Under the pieces are notes generated by a model. The model had not been told where the DNA came from, did no database searches, and worked only from the letters and a program-made list of their open reading frames with translations. A DNA stretch of 64,000 bases from Dryocola sp. LX212. GTDB taxonomy: Bacteria > Pseudomonadota > Gammaproteobacteria > Enterobacterales > Enterobacteriaceae. Positions 8,985 to 19,290 of the stretch are shown in pieces. Location of the stretch: assembly GCA_041504365.1 (NCBI GenBank), contig CP167917.1:3410001-3474000 (forward strand), read 5' to 3'. The stretch's first letter is position 1, and every line of letters begins with the position of its first letter. The position numbers were made by a program, and so were the translations under genes.

Positions 8985-9821
8985 TCAACCACATCCGAGC
9001 GGCGAAACCTGAATTTCCAATGTCAGACGCGTGGTATCACCCTCACCTAATAATATTAATCCAGGCTGGCCCGGCATATTGTGGGCGTTAACGGCATGGC
9101 TTTGCGGCTCAAGGCAGATAAAGGGTTCGTCGGCCATACGAAATACCATGAGATATGGCGCGCCGCTACTCAGCTGAACTTTCATGGCGCCACTGTCGAT
9201 GATCGCTTTTCCACTCCAGCCGGAGTAACCCACGTTCAGCCATTTATTTTCCGGGACTTTCAGCTCGGCGAAATCAGTCTGCGGCGTCAGTTCTCCTTCC
9301 CATACCAGCGGCAAATGCAGCTCCCCTTCTGGCCAGAATCCCGTCGCACCAAACTGTACGCGGGTTTCGGGCGTGAGATGGAAAAACGGATGCATTCCCA
9401 GGCCGTAAACCATGGGCTGTACGCCCACGTGCGTCAGTTCCAGTTCAGCGAAAAACCGCCTCCCCATCAGCCTGTAGTGCAGCCGCGCCAGGTAATCAAA
9501 ACCGCAATCGTGCCTGCTGCGAAGCGTTAACACGATCTGATTTCTGTCGCCGCTTTCAACCTGCCAGCGTCGCGTCCAGCCGTCGCCGTGTAAAAAGAAG
9601 CGCGCGTCTGCTGGGCCTGGCGGCAGCTCGACGACGCGGCCATGCAGCCGAAAGCAATTATCGGCCACGCGATTGGCCAGCGGCAGCATCGGGAACATAG
9701 CCTTTTCGCCGGGGTGAAGAATCGGCTGCTGATGCTCCAGCGACTCAAGGCTGAGGATCGTTGCCCCCTGCAAGGCGACGCCTAAGCTCAGAAAGTCATT
9801 TTCAAGCAGCAGCCTGTCCAT
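8985..9821 (-). CDS. yphB: Aldose 1-epimerase (mutarotase) family, YphB-like
   Basis: 278 aa, galactose mutarotase-like beta-sandwich. Visible marks: NRVADNCFRLHGR, the FLHGDGW motif with a likely catalytic histidine, GMHPFF with the second conserved histidine, and CLEPQSHA with the catalytic glutamate. Such enzymes interconvert alpha and beta sugar anomers before catabolism. Its ATG overlaps the stop of the MFS gene (TAATG), so the two are translationally coupled. The locus position and likeness to E. coli YphB support the name; the sugar is unknown. Confidence 0.85.
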   Translation of the reverse strand: MDRLLLENDFLSLGVALQGATILSLESLEHQQPILHPGEKAMFPMLPLANRVADNCFRLHGRVVELPPGPADARFFLHGDGWTRRWQVESGDRNQIVLTLRSRHDCGFDYLARLHYRLMGRRFFAELELTHVGVQPMVYGLGMHPFFHLTPETRVQFGATGFWPEGELHLPLVWEGELTPQTDFAELKVPENKWLNVGYSGWSGKAIIDSGAMKVQLSSGAPYLMVFRMADEPFICLEPQSHAVNAHNMPGQPGLILLGEGDTTRLTLEIQVSPLGCG

Positions 9822-11266
9822 TAGTGCGCCGCCCGCTGCGCACGCGCTTCGGCTGCATCACCGTGCTGTTTTGCCATACGGGCCTCCAGCGCTTCCAGGC
9901 TCACGCCTTTAGTCTCCGGCACGTAACGGCGAACGTAGACAAAACCCGCCGCACAAATTACGCCATATAGCAGGAAGCTCCCCGCTGCGCCTAAGCTCGC
10001 GTTCAGCAACGGGAAAGTATAGGTCAGCAGGAAGCAGGCAACCCACAGCGCCAGCGTCCCCAGGGACATAGCCAGGCCGCGCACGCGGTTAGGGAAGATC
10101 TCAGAGAGCAAGACCCAGGTGACAGGGGCCAGCGTCAGGGCATAAATGGCGATCGCCGCCAGCACCAGAATCAGCACAGGCAGGCCCATGATGCCCAGAC
10201 CGTAGGCTGCCCCAATCAGCGCGTAGATAATTGTCAAGCCAGCGGCGCCAAACAGCATCAGCTTACGACGGCCAATTTTATCCACCAGCGGCAGAGCGGC
10301 AATCGTAAAGATCAGATTGATAAGCCCCGTCGCCACAATGGATTTCAGAGTGCTGTTAATGTCGAAGCCAGCGGAGGCAAAAATCTCCTGCGCGTAGTTG
10401 AAAATGACGTTAATTCCGCACCACTGCTGAAAGACGGCCAGCACCATGCCGATAATGATGATCGGCTTAACCTGAGGCTGCCAGAGTGCCGACCAGGAGA
10501 CTTTCTGGTTATCCTGATTAAGCGTTTGCTGGATCTCTTTTAGCGTCTCATCCGCATAGCTCTGGTTGCCGATGCGCTTAAGCATCTGGTGCGCACGCTC
10601 ATTTTTACCCGCTCGGGCCAGCCAGCGCGGCGATTCAGGCACAAAGAACATCAGCACCAGGAAAGCCAGTGCAGGTACCAGCTCGGCCCCAAACATCCAG
10701 CGCCAGCCCACCTGGCCGTTCCAGGTCTGGGTAATCTGCTGCATAGTTGCCGACGCGGCCACCGGTTCGGCAATCAGCAGGTTAATAAGCTGCGCGGCCA
10801 ACACGCCAATAACGATGGTTAGCTGGTTAATCGCCACGAACTTGCCGCGCTTTTGCGCTGGGCTGACTTCCGCGATATACATTGGGCTCAGCGCCGAGGC
10901 CAGGCCAATCCCCACGCCACCGACGATACGGTAAACAATAAACATGTCGAAGCTGGTCGCCATCGCCGTCCCCCACGCCGAAGCGGTGAACAGAATAGCG
11001 GAAAGCATTAACGGCAGTTTGCGCCCAAAACGATCCGCGCACCAGCCGGAGATCAGCGCACCAAACACGCACCCCGCCAGCGCCGAGCTCATTGCCCAGC
11101 CGGACTGCGCCGGGTCAGTAATGGAAAAGTAAGCTTCATAAAACGGTTTCGCACCGCCGATCACCACCCAGTCATAGCCAAACAGCAGGCCTCCGCAGGC
11201 GGCCACCAGACAGATGGTCCAGACATAGCCCATGTGTAATTTTGTCTGCACAGTATTCATGGTCAT
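9821..11266 (-). CDS. MFS sugar porter (XylE/AraE-type sugar:H+ symporter family)
   Basis: 481 aa with twelve membrane segments and sugar-porter signatures: GGLLFGYDWVVIGG in helix 1, DRFGRKLPL after helix 2, VPESPRWLA in the central loop, DKIGRRKLM, and VPETKG near the C-terminus. It imports a monosaccharide with protons. It lies between yphG and the mutarotase in one minus-strand operon. In E. coli this place is taken by an ABC sugar transporter and a dehydrogenase (yphC-F), so this gene probably does the uptake job for the same or a similar sugar. Substrate cannot be read from sequence. Confidence 0.87.
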   Translation of the reverse strand: MTMNTVQTKLHMGYVWTICLVAACGGLLFGYDWVVIGGAKPFYEAYFSITDPAQSGWAMSSALAGCVFGALISGWCADRFGRKLPLMLSAILFTASAWGTAMATSFDMFIVYRIVGGVGIGLASALSPMYIAEVSPAQKRGKFVAINQLTIVIGVLAAQLINLLIAEPVAASATMQQITQTWNGQVGWRWMFGAELVPALAFLVLMFFVPESPRWLARAGKNERAHQMLKRIGNQSYADETLKEIQQTLNQDNQKVSWSALWQPQVKPIIIIGMVLAVFQQWCGINVIFNYAQEIFASAGFDINSTLKSIVATGLINLIFTIAALPLVDKIGRRKLMLFGAAGLTIIYALIGAAYGLGIMGLPVLILVLAAIAIYALTLAPVTWVLLSEIFPNRVRGLAMSLGTLALWVACFLLTYTFPLLNASLGAAGSFLLYGVICAAGFVYVRRYVPETKGVSLEALEARMAKQHGDAAEARAQRAAH

Positions 11267-11345
11267 TCCTCATTCTTCTTGTAGAGATACAGAGGAGCGG
11301 GCGTGTATCCGGAGATGACCACCCGCCGTTTTTGTTATAGCTGAC

Positions 11346-14300
11346 TCATGCAAAGACGCCGTGCTGCGCGGCCAGACGCAGCAAATGGGCTTTATCATGA
11401 GCAGGGTTTTGCAAAAGCAAGGCCTTAATGACCGTTTCAAACTCGGTAAGTTGCCCTAATCCCAGATGACCAAGAGCGGCGACAAACAGGCAGTGCTGCT
11501 GATGTTTTGCCTGAAGATCGGCATCCAGCGCCACCAGATCGGGCAGGGAGACGGCGAAGAAATCTGGCTCTACCCGGTCGTTACGGTGATCATCGGCCCA
11601 GGAGAGGAAGTTGCGGAACTGCTGCCCCGCCTCCACGACCTCACCTGAACGGGCAAGCGCCATCGCCTGATAGAACAGATAATCCACCGGCTGGTCGTTG
11701 TAGTAGCGTCCGGCTTCCAGCGTCGAGCCGCCTTCCAGCGCGCGGCTAAAACAAGCCTGCGCACGTTCGAAGTTCTGCCGCTGCGTGGCGCACCAGCCCA
11801 GCAGATACCAGATATCGTTATCGCTCTGGCCAACCAGACGGCCTTCTCCCAGATTATCCGGATAGCTAAGCGCCTGGTTCAGCAGCGTCTCAGCCTGTAC
11901 ATATTGCTTATCCGCAATGCATTTCAGGGCGCGCCGTTGCAGGTTGATCAGGTACTGGCCGGTGATTTTTCCTTCCCCACCCTCCCACGGATGGAATTTA
12001 CGCTCGCTAAGCACCTGAGCGGCGGCCTCGGTCTGGCCATGGATATTCCAAAGGCTGAGCAGTTCGGCGGTGAGGTCGTCACGCTTAAGCACCACATCGC
12101 GTCGTGAAGCCAGCAGCTCCAGACGCTGTTCCGTTGTGCGAGCGGTTAGTTTTTGCAGATAGTCGAGTTCGAACAGGAAGCGGGCGTTATCCGGCTCCAG
12201 CTCAACGGCACGCTGCAGATAGCGTTCGGCAAGCTGCGCATCGTGCTTTTTGTTCCAGCTATGGATGCCCAGTACGCGCTGTACCGGGCCAAAGTCCGGC
12301 AGCTGTTTAACGGTGAACATCCAGCACTCCACGGCTTCGTGATAGCGCCGTTTGCTGTACCAGAAGCAACCGAGCAGGTACTGAGCAAAGCCGTCCTGCG
12401 GCAGGCGCTGGAGCATCTGCACTTCATCCAGCGTGTTCGGGAAGCGGACTTTGGCGGCAAAGCGCTGCTGTGCAAGCGTCAGGAACTGCTGTCGCACCTC
12501 GCCTTCTGCAAGCGCAGCCTGCCAGAGTAGAGGCATAGCTTCCTGTGAATCCAGCGCGGTCAGCATCGCTTTCGCCGCAGCTTCCGCCCCCATTCCTACC
12601 AGCCAGCCCGCCAGGATACTGGCGTTCTCGCCACGCTGCCCGGTCACCCGCAGCAGCTCCGCCCTGTCAGCAGGGCTTTGTGTAATGGCCCAGCGCGCAT
12701 AATGCAGAGCGTAACTTAACGGATACTCTTCCAGCTGCTGACTTATCCAGGCCAGAGCCTGGCTGGTCGCTGCCGTGTGGCATAACGCCAGCGCCTTCAG
12801 CCCCATCGCCAGATTATTGCTGGCGTTAAATTTCAGGCTTTGCGAGACAAAGGCCAGCGCCTGGGCAGCGTCCCCTTTGCGCATCGCAAGACGCGCCAGA
12901 TTGTAGTACGCCGCATCACGGCAGTTGCCGCTCCAGCTGGCTTTGAAGTAGTCATCAAATGCGCCCCGATCGTCCCCCTGACGCTCTTTCGCACCCGCGC
13001 GCAGCATGCTGGCATCGCCGTTCTGCGGGTTCTTGTTAAGGCGATGGCCGCGTTTAAGGGCGGCATCCGCAAGTTTTTCTGCAAGCGTCCAGTTCCCCCG
13101 GTTAAATTCCAGCGTACCCAGCGCGACGTTACAGCGATAGTCCTGCGGATCCAGCGCCAGCGCTCGCTGGTAGTAATCGAACGCCGATCGGCTGGCGTGC
13201 AGATACTGTTCCAGATGCTGGCCGATGAAATAGAGCTCGTCGCAGTTATCAATGTCCTGCGGCCTGGCCGGCACGCTTGCCGGCTGCGGCAGCGGCAGCT
13301 CGGCGGCAACGTGCTCGCAGTAGCTGAGAATAATGCGGCCCTGAGCATCGCGCAGATGGAGGGTTAAGCGTTGTGGCCAGCTATCCTGCACGTTTTCCTG
13401 CCAGGCCTGCGCGGGCTGCAGAGAGAGAGCCCTTTGCCAGATCGTTTTTCCTTCAGCCTCAAGCTCAAGCGTTGTTTCACTTAAAGGGGTAATGGCATAG
13501 ACGCCGAGCTGAAGCTGCCCGCTGTGGCGCTCGAGTTTCACGGCGGCCCGGGTGTTGGCATTTTGCAAAGTGCCAAGCTGGCTGTAAGGCAGGAAGTTCT
13601 GAACGAAGACCTTCTCTTCGTAAGGGGCAAGCCAGGTGAAGTCCGGCTGGTTGTCGGTGAACACGCCGGTCATCAGCTCGATATACGGGCCGTTGCTGTC
13701 GGTCAGGTTGCGGTCCCAGGCCAGGCCAAAGTCGCAATTGCCCCACGTCCACTGTTTTTTCCCCGGCGAAACATGGTGATCGGCAATGTGCAGCAGCCCG
13801 CCCTTTTCGCAATGATGATAAGCACCGACAAAATCGTACTCTGACTTGTCCGCCATGTAGGACGTAGGCACCGGGATATTTTTGTAGCGCGAGATATCAA
13901 CCCCTGCGGAATAGTCGACTTTGTAGTAAGTGCCCTGAGCAATCGGGAAAGCGGAAACGTCACGCTTACCGTGGTCGAATACGGCTGTCACATCCGGCGG
14001 GAAGACGCTCTGATGATCGTCACCGCCTTTCACCGCCGGGTTGGCCCACCACAGGAAATGACGCGGCGTGGCGTTGCCGTTGAACACTTTACCGGTGATT
14101 TCAATTAGCGCTTTATCCGGGTAGAGCGTGAAACCGGTCATCACTTGTAAACCGCGCATCGGTTCTACTTCTCCAAGCCAGACGGTCTGCGCGCCGTTTT
14201 CGCGCTGCTGGAAGGTTACGTCCACCGCCATAAAGGTCGTTGGGCGGTGGTGCTGCGGCCAGTTAAACTCGATACCACCGGAAATCCACGGACCCACAAG

Positions 14301-14618
14301 CCCCACCAGCGCGGGTTTAACGACCTCGTTGTAATAGACGAAATCACGCTCCATCACTTTGTCGTAAGCGCGATGGATACGTCCGCCCAGCTCCGGCAGC
14401 AGCATGACGCGAATAAAATCATTCTCAATCCATACGGCCTGATAGTCGCGCATTTCGCGCTTGCCGGTCAGCGTGTCGATAACACCGTAGGGATAAACCG
14501 CGCCGGACGATCCCTGGTAAACGCGATTCTCCAGAAACATTGGATTCGGATCTTCTGCCCCGGTGGTCCAGGTGGGCAAAGTGACGGTTTCCTGCCTGAC
14601 AGTAACGGCTCCGTACAT
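11346..14618 (-). CDS. yphG: YphG, DUF5107 and TPR-repeat protein
   Basis: 1090 aa, similar to E. coli YphG over its whole length. Residues about 1-400 form the DUF5107 part with mutarotase-like features (ELGGRIHRAYDKV, GGIEFNWPQHHRPTT, HFLWWANPAVKGG); the rest is a series of TPR-like helical repeats (for example residues near 475-700 and 740-1060). No signal peptide is seen, so it should be cytosolic. Biochemical function is not established; its pairing with a mutarotase and a sugar porter suggests sugar or glycoside handling. First gene of the operon, divergent from yphH. Confidence 0.85.
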   Translation of the reverse strand: MYGAVTVRQETVTLPTWTTGAEDPNPMFLENRVYQGSSGAVYPYGVIDTLTGKREMRDYQAVWIENDFIRVMLLPELGGRIHRAYDKVMERDFVYYNEVVKPALVGLVGPWISGGIEFNWPQHHRPTTFMAVDVTFQQRENGAQTVWLGEVEPMRGLQVMTGFTLYPDKALIEITGKVFNGNATPRHFLWWANPAVKGGDDHQSVFPPDVTAVFDHGKRDVSAFPIAQGTYYKVDYSAGVDISRYKNIPVPTSYMADKSEYDFVGAYHHCEKGGLLHIADHHVSPGKKQWTWGNCDFGLAWDRNLTDSNGPYIELMTGVFTDNQPDFTWLAPYEEKVFVQNFLPYSQLGTLQNANTRAAVKLERHSGQLQLGVYAITPLSETTLELEAEGKTIWQRALSLQPAQAWQENVQDSWPQRLTLHLRDAQGRIILSYCEHVAAELPLPQPASVPARPQDIDNCDELYFIGQHLEQYLHASRSAFDYYQRALALDPQDYRCNVALGTLEFNRGNWTLAEKLADAALKRGHRLNKNPQNGDASMLRAGAKERQGDDRGAFDDYFKASWSGNCRDAAYYNLARLAMRKGDAAQALAFVSQSLKFNASNNLAMGLKALALCHTAATSQALAWISQQLEEYPLSYALHYARWAITQSPADRAELLRVTGQRGENASILAGWLVGMGAEAAAKAMLTALDSQEAMPLLWQAALAEGEVRQQFLTLAQQRFAAKVRFPNTLDEVQMLQRLPQDGFAQYLLGCFWYSKRRYHEAVECWMFTVKQLPDFGPVQRVLGIHSWNKKHDAQLAERYLQRAVELEPDNARFLFELDYLQKLTARTTEQRLELLASRRDVVLKRDDLTAELLSLWNIHGQTEAAAQVLSERKFHPWEGGEGKITGQYLINLQRRALKCIADKQYVQAETLLNQALSYPDNLGEGRLVGQSDNDIWYLLGWCATQRQNFERAQACFSRALEGGSTLEAGRYYNDQPVDYLFYQAMALARSGEVVEAGQQFRNFLSWADDHRNDRVEPDFFAVSLPDLVALDADLQAKHQQHCLFVAALGHLGLGQLTEFETVIKALLLQNPAHDKAHLLRLAAQHGVFA

Positions 14619-14733
14619 TTCTCTTCTCCAGTAAACAAGTCATAGTGAAATACGATATGTTTGCAGTGTAGAGAACTCACGCAGGCCGAAAGCGCTTAAT
14701 GCTCACGCAATACAGTTAACGGGGTTTAGTTAA

Positions 14734-15933
14734 ATGCACAGTTCAGGATTGAATAACCAGCGGGTAAGGCACATCAACCGGCAGACGCTGCTGAGGCTGG
14801 TCTGGCAGCATAAGCGCCTGAGCAAATCACAGTTTGCGCAGCTGACCGGCCTGTCGATCCCGGCGGTCAGTAAGATCCTTGAGGAGCTGGTCACCGACGG
14901 CAAACTCAGCCACTCCGCCGAAAATCTCAGCAACCGGGGGATCAACAGCGGCAGCTATCAGATCCCTCCCGAGGGCGACTACATCCTGTGCATGAACGTG
15001 ACGCCCACCAGCATCGAAAGCCAGCTGTGCAACGCCCAGCTATCCGCGCTGGGGAATTTTGAGCGTATTCAGGTTAATACGATGACGCCGCAGGCGCTAC
15101 TGACAGCCATCGAAGCGGTATGGCAGCAGCAGCGTAAAGCCTGGCCTAAGCAGAGAATTAATCTGGCGCTGGGCATACACGGGCAGGTCGATCCGGTGAC
15201 GGGCGTCTCGCAAACCATGCCGCAGGCTCCCTGGCGCGAACCGCTGGAGATAAAGTATCTGCTGGAGGAGAAGCTGGGGATCACGGTGCGGCTGGATAAC
15301 GACTGCGTGATGCTGGCGCTGGCTGAAAAATGGCAGAATCCGGACAACCGCCAGGATTTCTGCGTGATCAACGTCGACTACGGCATTGGCTCGTCGTTCG
15401 TGATTAACGGGCAGATTTATCGTGGCAGCCTGTACGGCAGCGGGCAAATTGGGCACACCATCGTGAATCCGGACGGTATGGCCTGCAACTGCGGACGCTA
15501 CGGCTGCCTGGAAACCGTCGCCTCGCTCTCCGCGTTGAAAAAGCAGGCGCGTATCTGGCTGAAGTCGCAGCCTGAGTCACAGCAGCGCGATCCAGACTCT
15601 GTCACCGCCACGCAGCTTATCAGCGCCTGGCACGAAGGAGACGAACAGGTTAGGCGCTGGGTAGAAAATGCCGCCAACGCCATTGGCCTGAGCCTTTATA
15701 ATTTCCTGAATATTTTAAATATCAACCAGATTTGGTTTTACGGCAGGAGCTGCGGGTTTGGGGAGGAGTGGCTGGCGACGATAAACCGGCAGATAGGGTT
15801 CAACCCGTTTGACCACGGCGATGCCCTGAAGGTAAACGCCACGCAGATAGGCTTCGGGCAGCTAACCCGGCCCCAGCAGGTGATGGGCATTGGCTATTTG
15901 TATGTGGAAGAGGAACTAAACTCGCTCGCATAG
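14734..15933 (+). CDS. yphH: YphH, ROK-family transcriptional regulator
   Basis: 399 aa. An N-terminal winged HTH (about residues 19-60: RLSKSQFAQLTGLSIPAVSK) precedes a ROK sugar-kinase-like domain. The zinc motif CNCGRYGCLE is intact and the kinase-type DND and GHTIV motifs are present, but the first phosphate loop is DYGIG instead of the kinase DIGGT, which fits a sugar-binding repressor. It is divergent from yphG across 115 bp and is the likely regulator of yphG-porter-yphB. In E. coli yphH also lies next to glyA. Confidence 0.88.
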   Translation: MHSSGLNNQRVRHINRQTLLRLVWQHKRLSKSQFAQLTGLSIPAVSKILEELVTDGKLSHSAENLSNRGINSGSYQIPPEGDYILCMNVTPTSIESQLCNAQLSALGNFERIQVNTMTPQALLTAIEAVWQQQRKAWPKQRINLALGIHGQVDPVTGVSQTMPQAPWREPLEIKYLLEEKLGITVRLDNDCVMLALAEKWQNPDNRQDFCVINVDYGIGSSFVINGQIYRGSLYGSGQIGHTIVNPDGMACNCGRYGCLETVASLSALKKQARIWLKSQPESQQRDPDSVTATQLISAWHEGDEQVRRWVENAANAIGLSLYNFLNILNINQIWFYGRSCGFGEEWLATINRQIGFNPFDHGDALKVNATQIGFGQLTRPQQVMGIGYLYVEEELNSLA

Positions 15934-15935
15934 AA

Positions 15936-15955
15936 AAGGCCGCTTTCGCGGCCTT
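15936..15955. terminator. Bidirectional terminator between yphH and glyA
   Basis: Eight-base stem AAGGCCGC/GCGGCCTT with a TTTC loop, three bases after the yphH stop. On the minus strand it is followed by TTTTC, so it suits termination of glyA reading leftward; on the plus strand the T-run is poor. Confidence 0.75.
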
Positions 15956-15978
15956 CAGACTGATGACAAACCTGGCTT

Positions 15979-16009
15979 CGTAGATCGGATAAGCGAAGCG
16001 TCATCCGGC
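15979..16009. repeat. REP unit downstream of glyA
   Basis: Sequence of the REP type (ATCGGATAAGCGAAGCG followed by TCATCCGGC) that folds on itself. It matches the unit at 7663-7689 in core bases. It lies between the convergent yphH and glyA genes. Confidence 0.7.
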
Positions 16010-16023
16010 AAATGACAGGCAGC

Positions 16024-17277
16024 TTATGCGTAAACCGGCAGGCGAGCGCAGATCTCGAGTACTTTGTTCTTGGTACGTTCGATAGTCGCTTCGTCGTTGA
16101 TGTTGTCCAGCACGTCACACATCCAGCCGGCCAGCTCGCGAACGTCTGCTTCGGTGAAGCCGCGGCGGGTCACAGCTGGCGTCCCGATACGGATACCGGA
16201 GGTCACAAACGGGCTCTTTGGATCGTTTGGCACGCTGTTTTTGTTGACGGTAATGTTAGCGCGTCCCAGAGCGGCATCCGCTTCTTTACCGGTCAGGTTT
16301 TTATCAACCAGATCCAGCAGGAACAGGTGGTTGTCGGTGCCGCCGGAAACGACTTTGTAGCCGCGGTCCAGGAAGACAGCAACCATCGCTTTGGCGTTTT
16401 TGGCAACCTGCTGCTGATAGGTTTTGAACTCTGGCTCCATCGCCTCTTTCAGCGCCACCGCTTTGCCGGCGATAACGTGCATCAGCGGGCCGCCCTGTGC
16501 GCCAGGGAAGACGGCGGAGTTCAGCTTCTTGTAAAGCTCTTCGCTACCGCCGTTGGCGAGGATCAGACCACCGCGTGGGCCAGCCAGTGTTTTATGAGTG
16601 GTGGTAGTAACAACGTGCGCGTGTGGAACCGGGTTAGGGTAAACATCCGCCGCAATCAGACCGGCTACGTGGGCCATATCCACGAACAGGTAAGCACCAA
16701 CCATGTCGGCGATTTCACGCATTTTAGCCCAGTCAACCACGCCGGAATAAGCAGAGAAGCCGCCGATGATCATTTTCGGCTTATGGGTTTTCGCCTGTTT
16801 TTCCAGATCCGCGTAATCGATATGGCCGGACTCATCGATGCCGTAAGGCACGATATTATAAAGCTTGCCGGAGAAGTTTACCGGGGAGCCGTGGGTCAGG
16901 TGGCCGCCGTGCGCCAGGTTCATGCCCAGTACGGTGTCGCCTGGCTCCAGCAGAGTGGTGTAGACCGCGAAGTTAGCCTGAGAGCCAGAGTGCGGCTGCA
17001 CGTTGGCGTAATCTGCGCCAAACAGCTCTTTAGCGCGGTCGATAGCCAGCTGCTCTACCACGTCGACGTATTCACAGCCGCCGTAGTAACGCTTGCCCGG
17101 ATACCCTTCAGCGTATTTGTTGGTCAGCTGAGAACCCTGCGCCTGCATCACTCGCGGGCTGGTGTAGTTTTCGGAGGCGATCAGTTCAATGTGCTCTTCC
17201 TGACGTACTTTTTCTTGCTCCATAGCCTGCCACAGTTGGGCGTCATAATCGGCAATGTTCATTTCACGCTTTAACAT
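16024..17277 (-). CDS. glyA: GlyA serine hydroxymethyltransferase
   Basis: 417 aa from the ATG at 17277 ([14 protein letters not shown]), with GGAGATGCGA upstream. PLP enzyme that converts serine and tetrahydrofolate to glycine and 5,10-methylene-THF, the main one-carbon source. The PLP lysine lies in [26 protein letters not shown] and HGGHLTHG are also conserved. Monocistronic, divergent from hmp; a PurR-type box lies upstream at 17395, as expected for a PurR/MetR-controlled gene. Confidence 0.98.
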   Translation of the reverse strand: MLKREMNIADYDAQLWQAMEQEKVRQEEHIELIASENYTSPRVMQAQGSQLTNKYAEGYPGKRYYGGCEYVDVVEQLAIDRAKELFGADYANVQPHSGSQANFAVYTTLLEPGDTVLGMNLAHGGHLTHGSPVNFSGKLYNIVPYGIDESGHIDYADLEKQAKTHKPKMIIGGFSAYSGVVDWAKMREIADMVGAYLFVDMAHVAGLIAADVYPNPVPHAHVVTTTTHKTLAGPRGGLILANGGSEELYKKLNSAVFPGAQGGPLMHVIAGKAVALKEAMEPEFKTYQQQVAKNAKAMVAVFLDRGYKVVSGGTDNHLFLLDLVDKNLTGKEADAALGRANITVNKNSVPNDPKSPFVTSGIRIGTPAVTRRGFTEADVRELAGWMCDVLDNINDEATIERTKNKVLEICARLPVYA

Positions 17278-17394
17278 TCGCATCTCCACTCAGCTAACGG
17301 TAAAAATTTTACCCCAGAAGGGGGCCCGGATTGGGCGACGGGCAACAGTGTAAACCGAATTAGTATCCGGAGATAGGGCTTGACAGAGGTTTTT

Positions 17395-17410
17395 ACGCAA
17401 ACGATTGGCA
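17395..17410. promoter_or_regulatory. Probable PurR operator for glyA
   Basis: ACGCAAACGATTGGCA matches the left half and centre of the PurR consensus ACGCAAACGTTTNCNT. glyA is a known PurR-repressed gene in E. coli. The 326-bp glyA-hmp spacer also contains a GGTAAAAATTTTACC palindrome (17299-17313) in the glyA leader and a loose MetR-like TGCGAAAAATTCA at 17480. Confidence 0.6.
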
Positions 17411-17548
17411 AGGCGTCCGACAAGGGTTTGATGGCAAATGGGCTGGCGGTGAAATCAGGATATTTCTTCATCAACCGCATGCGAAAAATTCATTACCGTG
17501 AGGCCGCTAACAAAATAGACCCTTTACAACGTAGCGGTATTTGCATAT

Positions 17549-17571
17549 AACATGCATATAAAATACAACTT
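17549..17571 (+). promoter_or_regulatory. NsrR operator upstream of hmp
   Basis: An 11-1-11 inverted repeat with left arm AACATGCATAT and right arm AAATACAACTT agrees with the NsrR consensus (AAGATGCATTT, one base, AAATGCATCTT) at 19 of 22 positions. It lies 32 bp before the hmp start. The nitric-oxide-sensing repressor NsrR would release it on NO exposure. Confidence 0.78.
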
Positions 17572-17603
17572 ATAGAAACATCCTTGATAATCAGGAGCGC
17601 CTC

Positions 17604-18794
17604 ATGCTTGATGCACAAACCATCGCCGTTGTGAAATCCACCATCCCCCTTCTCGCCGCTACCGGCCCTAAGCTGACCGCCCATTTTTACGATCGTATGT
17701 TCAGCCATAACCCGGAGCTGAAAGAGATCTTTAATATGAGCAACCAGCGCAATGGCGATCAGCGTGAAGCGCTGTTTAACGCGATTTGCGCCTATGCCAC
17801 CAACATTGAGAATCTTGCGGCGCTGTTGCCTGCGGTAGAGAAGATCGCCCAGAAACATACCAGCTTCCAGATTAAACCTGAGCAGTACGATATCGTGGGC
17901 GGCCACCTGCTGGCGACGCTTGATGAGATGTTCAGTCCAGGCCAGGAAGTGCTGGATGCGTGGGGCAAAGCCTACGGCGTGCTGGCCGGTGTGTTTATCA
18001 ACCGTGAAGCCGAAATCTATCAGACCAACGCGGCGAAAACCGGCGGCTGGGAAGGCACCCGTGCTTTCCGCATCGTCGAGAAAACCCCGCAAAGCGCACT
18101 TATCACCAGCTTTGAATTTGCTCCCGTCGACGGCCAGCCGGTTGCCGATTATCAGCCGGGCCAGTACCTGGGCGTATGGCTGAAGCCTGAAGGGTTCCCG
18201 CACCAGGAGATCCGCCAGTATTCCCTGACCCGTAAGCCGAATGGCAAAACCTACCGTATTGCGGTGAAGCGTGAAGACCAGGGGCAGGTATCAAGCTGGC
18301 TGCACAACCACGCCACTGTGGGCGATGAAATTTATCTCGCCTCACCTGCCGGTGATTTCTTTATGGACGTTGCGCCGCAAACGCCAGTTACGCTGATTTC
18401 CGCAGGCGTAGGCCAGACGCCAATGCTGGCAATGCTGGATACGCTGGCGAACAGCGCCCATACCGCTCAGGTGAACTGGTTCCACGCGGTGGATAACGGC
18501 GACGTGCATGCATTTGCCGATGAGGTGGACGCGACTGGCAAGAAACTGCCGCGCTTTGAGCGTCACATCTGGTATCGCCAGCCAGCCGAGAGCGACCGTG
18601 CACAGGCGAAGTTCGACAGCGAAGGCCTGATGGATCTACTGGCTCAGGAAGGGAAAATCAGCGCGCCGGAAATGCAGTTCTATCTTTGCGGACCGGTCAG
18701 CTTTATGCGCTTTGCGGCGGAACAGCTTGTGAAGCTGGGCGTGGGGCAGGAACGTATTCATTACGAATGCTTTGGCCCGCATAAGGTGATGTAA
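17604..18794 (+). CDS. hmp: Hmp flavohemoprotein, nitric oxide dioxygenase
   Basis: 396 aa. An N-terminal globin domain (about 1-138, with heme-proximal His85 region [19 protein letters not shown]) is fused to an FAD domain ([20 protein letters not shown]) and an NAD-binding domain ([24 protein letters not shown]). It oxidises NO to nitrate using NADH and oxygen. Start has CAGGAG eight bases upstream. An NsrR site is visible at 17549. Confidence 0.98.
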   Translation: MLDAQTIAVVKSTIPLLAATGPKLTAHFYDRMFSHNPELKEIFNMSNQRNGDQREALFNAICAYATNIENLAALLPAVEKIAQKHTSFQIKPEQYDIVGGHLLATLDEMFSPGQEVLDAWGKAYGVLAGVFINREAEIYQTNAAKTGGWEGTRAFRIVEKTPQSALITSFEFAPVDGQPVADYQPGQYLGVWLKPEGFPHQEIRQYSLTRKPNGKTYRIAVKREDQGQVSSWLHNHATVGDEIYLASPAGDFFMDVAPQTPVTLISAGVGQTPMLAMLDTLANSAHTAQVNWFHAVDNGDVHAFADEVDATGKKLPRFERHIWYRQPAESDRAQAKFDSEGLMDLLAQEGKISAPEMQFYLCGPVSFMRFAAEQLVKLGVGQERIHYECFGPHKVM

Positions 18795-18806
18795 AATCAT
18801 TTACCC

Positions 18807-18833
18807 CGCCCTCTCCCCAAAGGGGCGAGGGCG
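18807..18833. terminator. GC-rich hairpin after hmp
   Basis: CGCCCTCTCCCC (18807-18818) pairs with GGGGCGAGGGCG (18822-18833) at 11 of 12 positions around a three-base loop. It follows the hmp stop by 13 bp. It lacks a long T-run, so it may act with the next hairpin. Confidence 0.55.
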
Positions 18834-18839
18834 AAAATC

Positions 18840-18867
18840 AAGGCCCTCTTCGTCAGGAGAGGGCCTT
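18840..18867. terminator. Second hairpin between hmp and glnB
   Basis: Perfect ten-base arms AAGGCCCTCT and AGAGGGCCTT around an eight-base loop, between convergent hmp and glnB. Likely to end one or both transcripts. Confidence 0.65.
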
Positions 18868-18878
18868 GAACCTTCAAA

Positions 18879-19280
<402 letters not shown>

Positions 19281-19290
19281 TTAACACAGA

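Noticed and set aside
14660-14700. CRP-like TGTAG...TCACG in the yphG-yphH spacer
   Set aside because: The two halves are five, not six, bases apart and both have mismatches, so it does not fit a CRP site.
16012-17274. 420-codon frame antisense to glyA, and the 432-codon frame antisense to pssA (54896-56194)
   Set aside because: Both mirror essential, conserved genes on the other strand; the protein strings have no recognisable domain.
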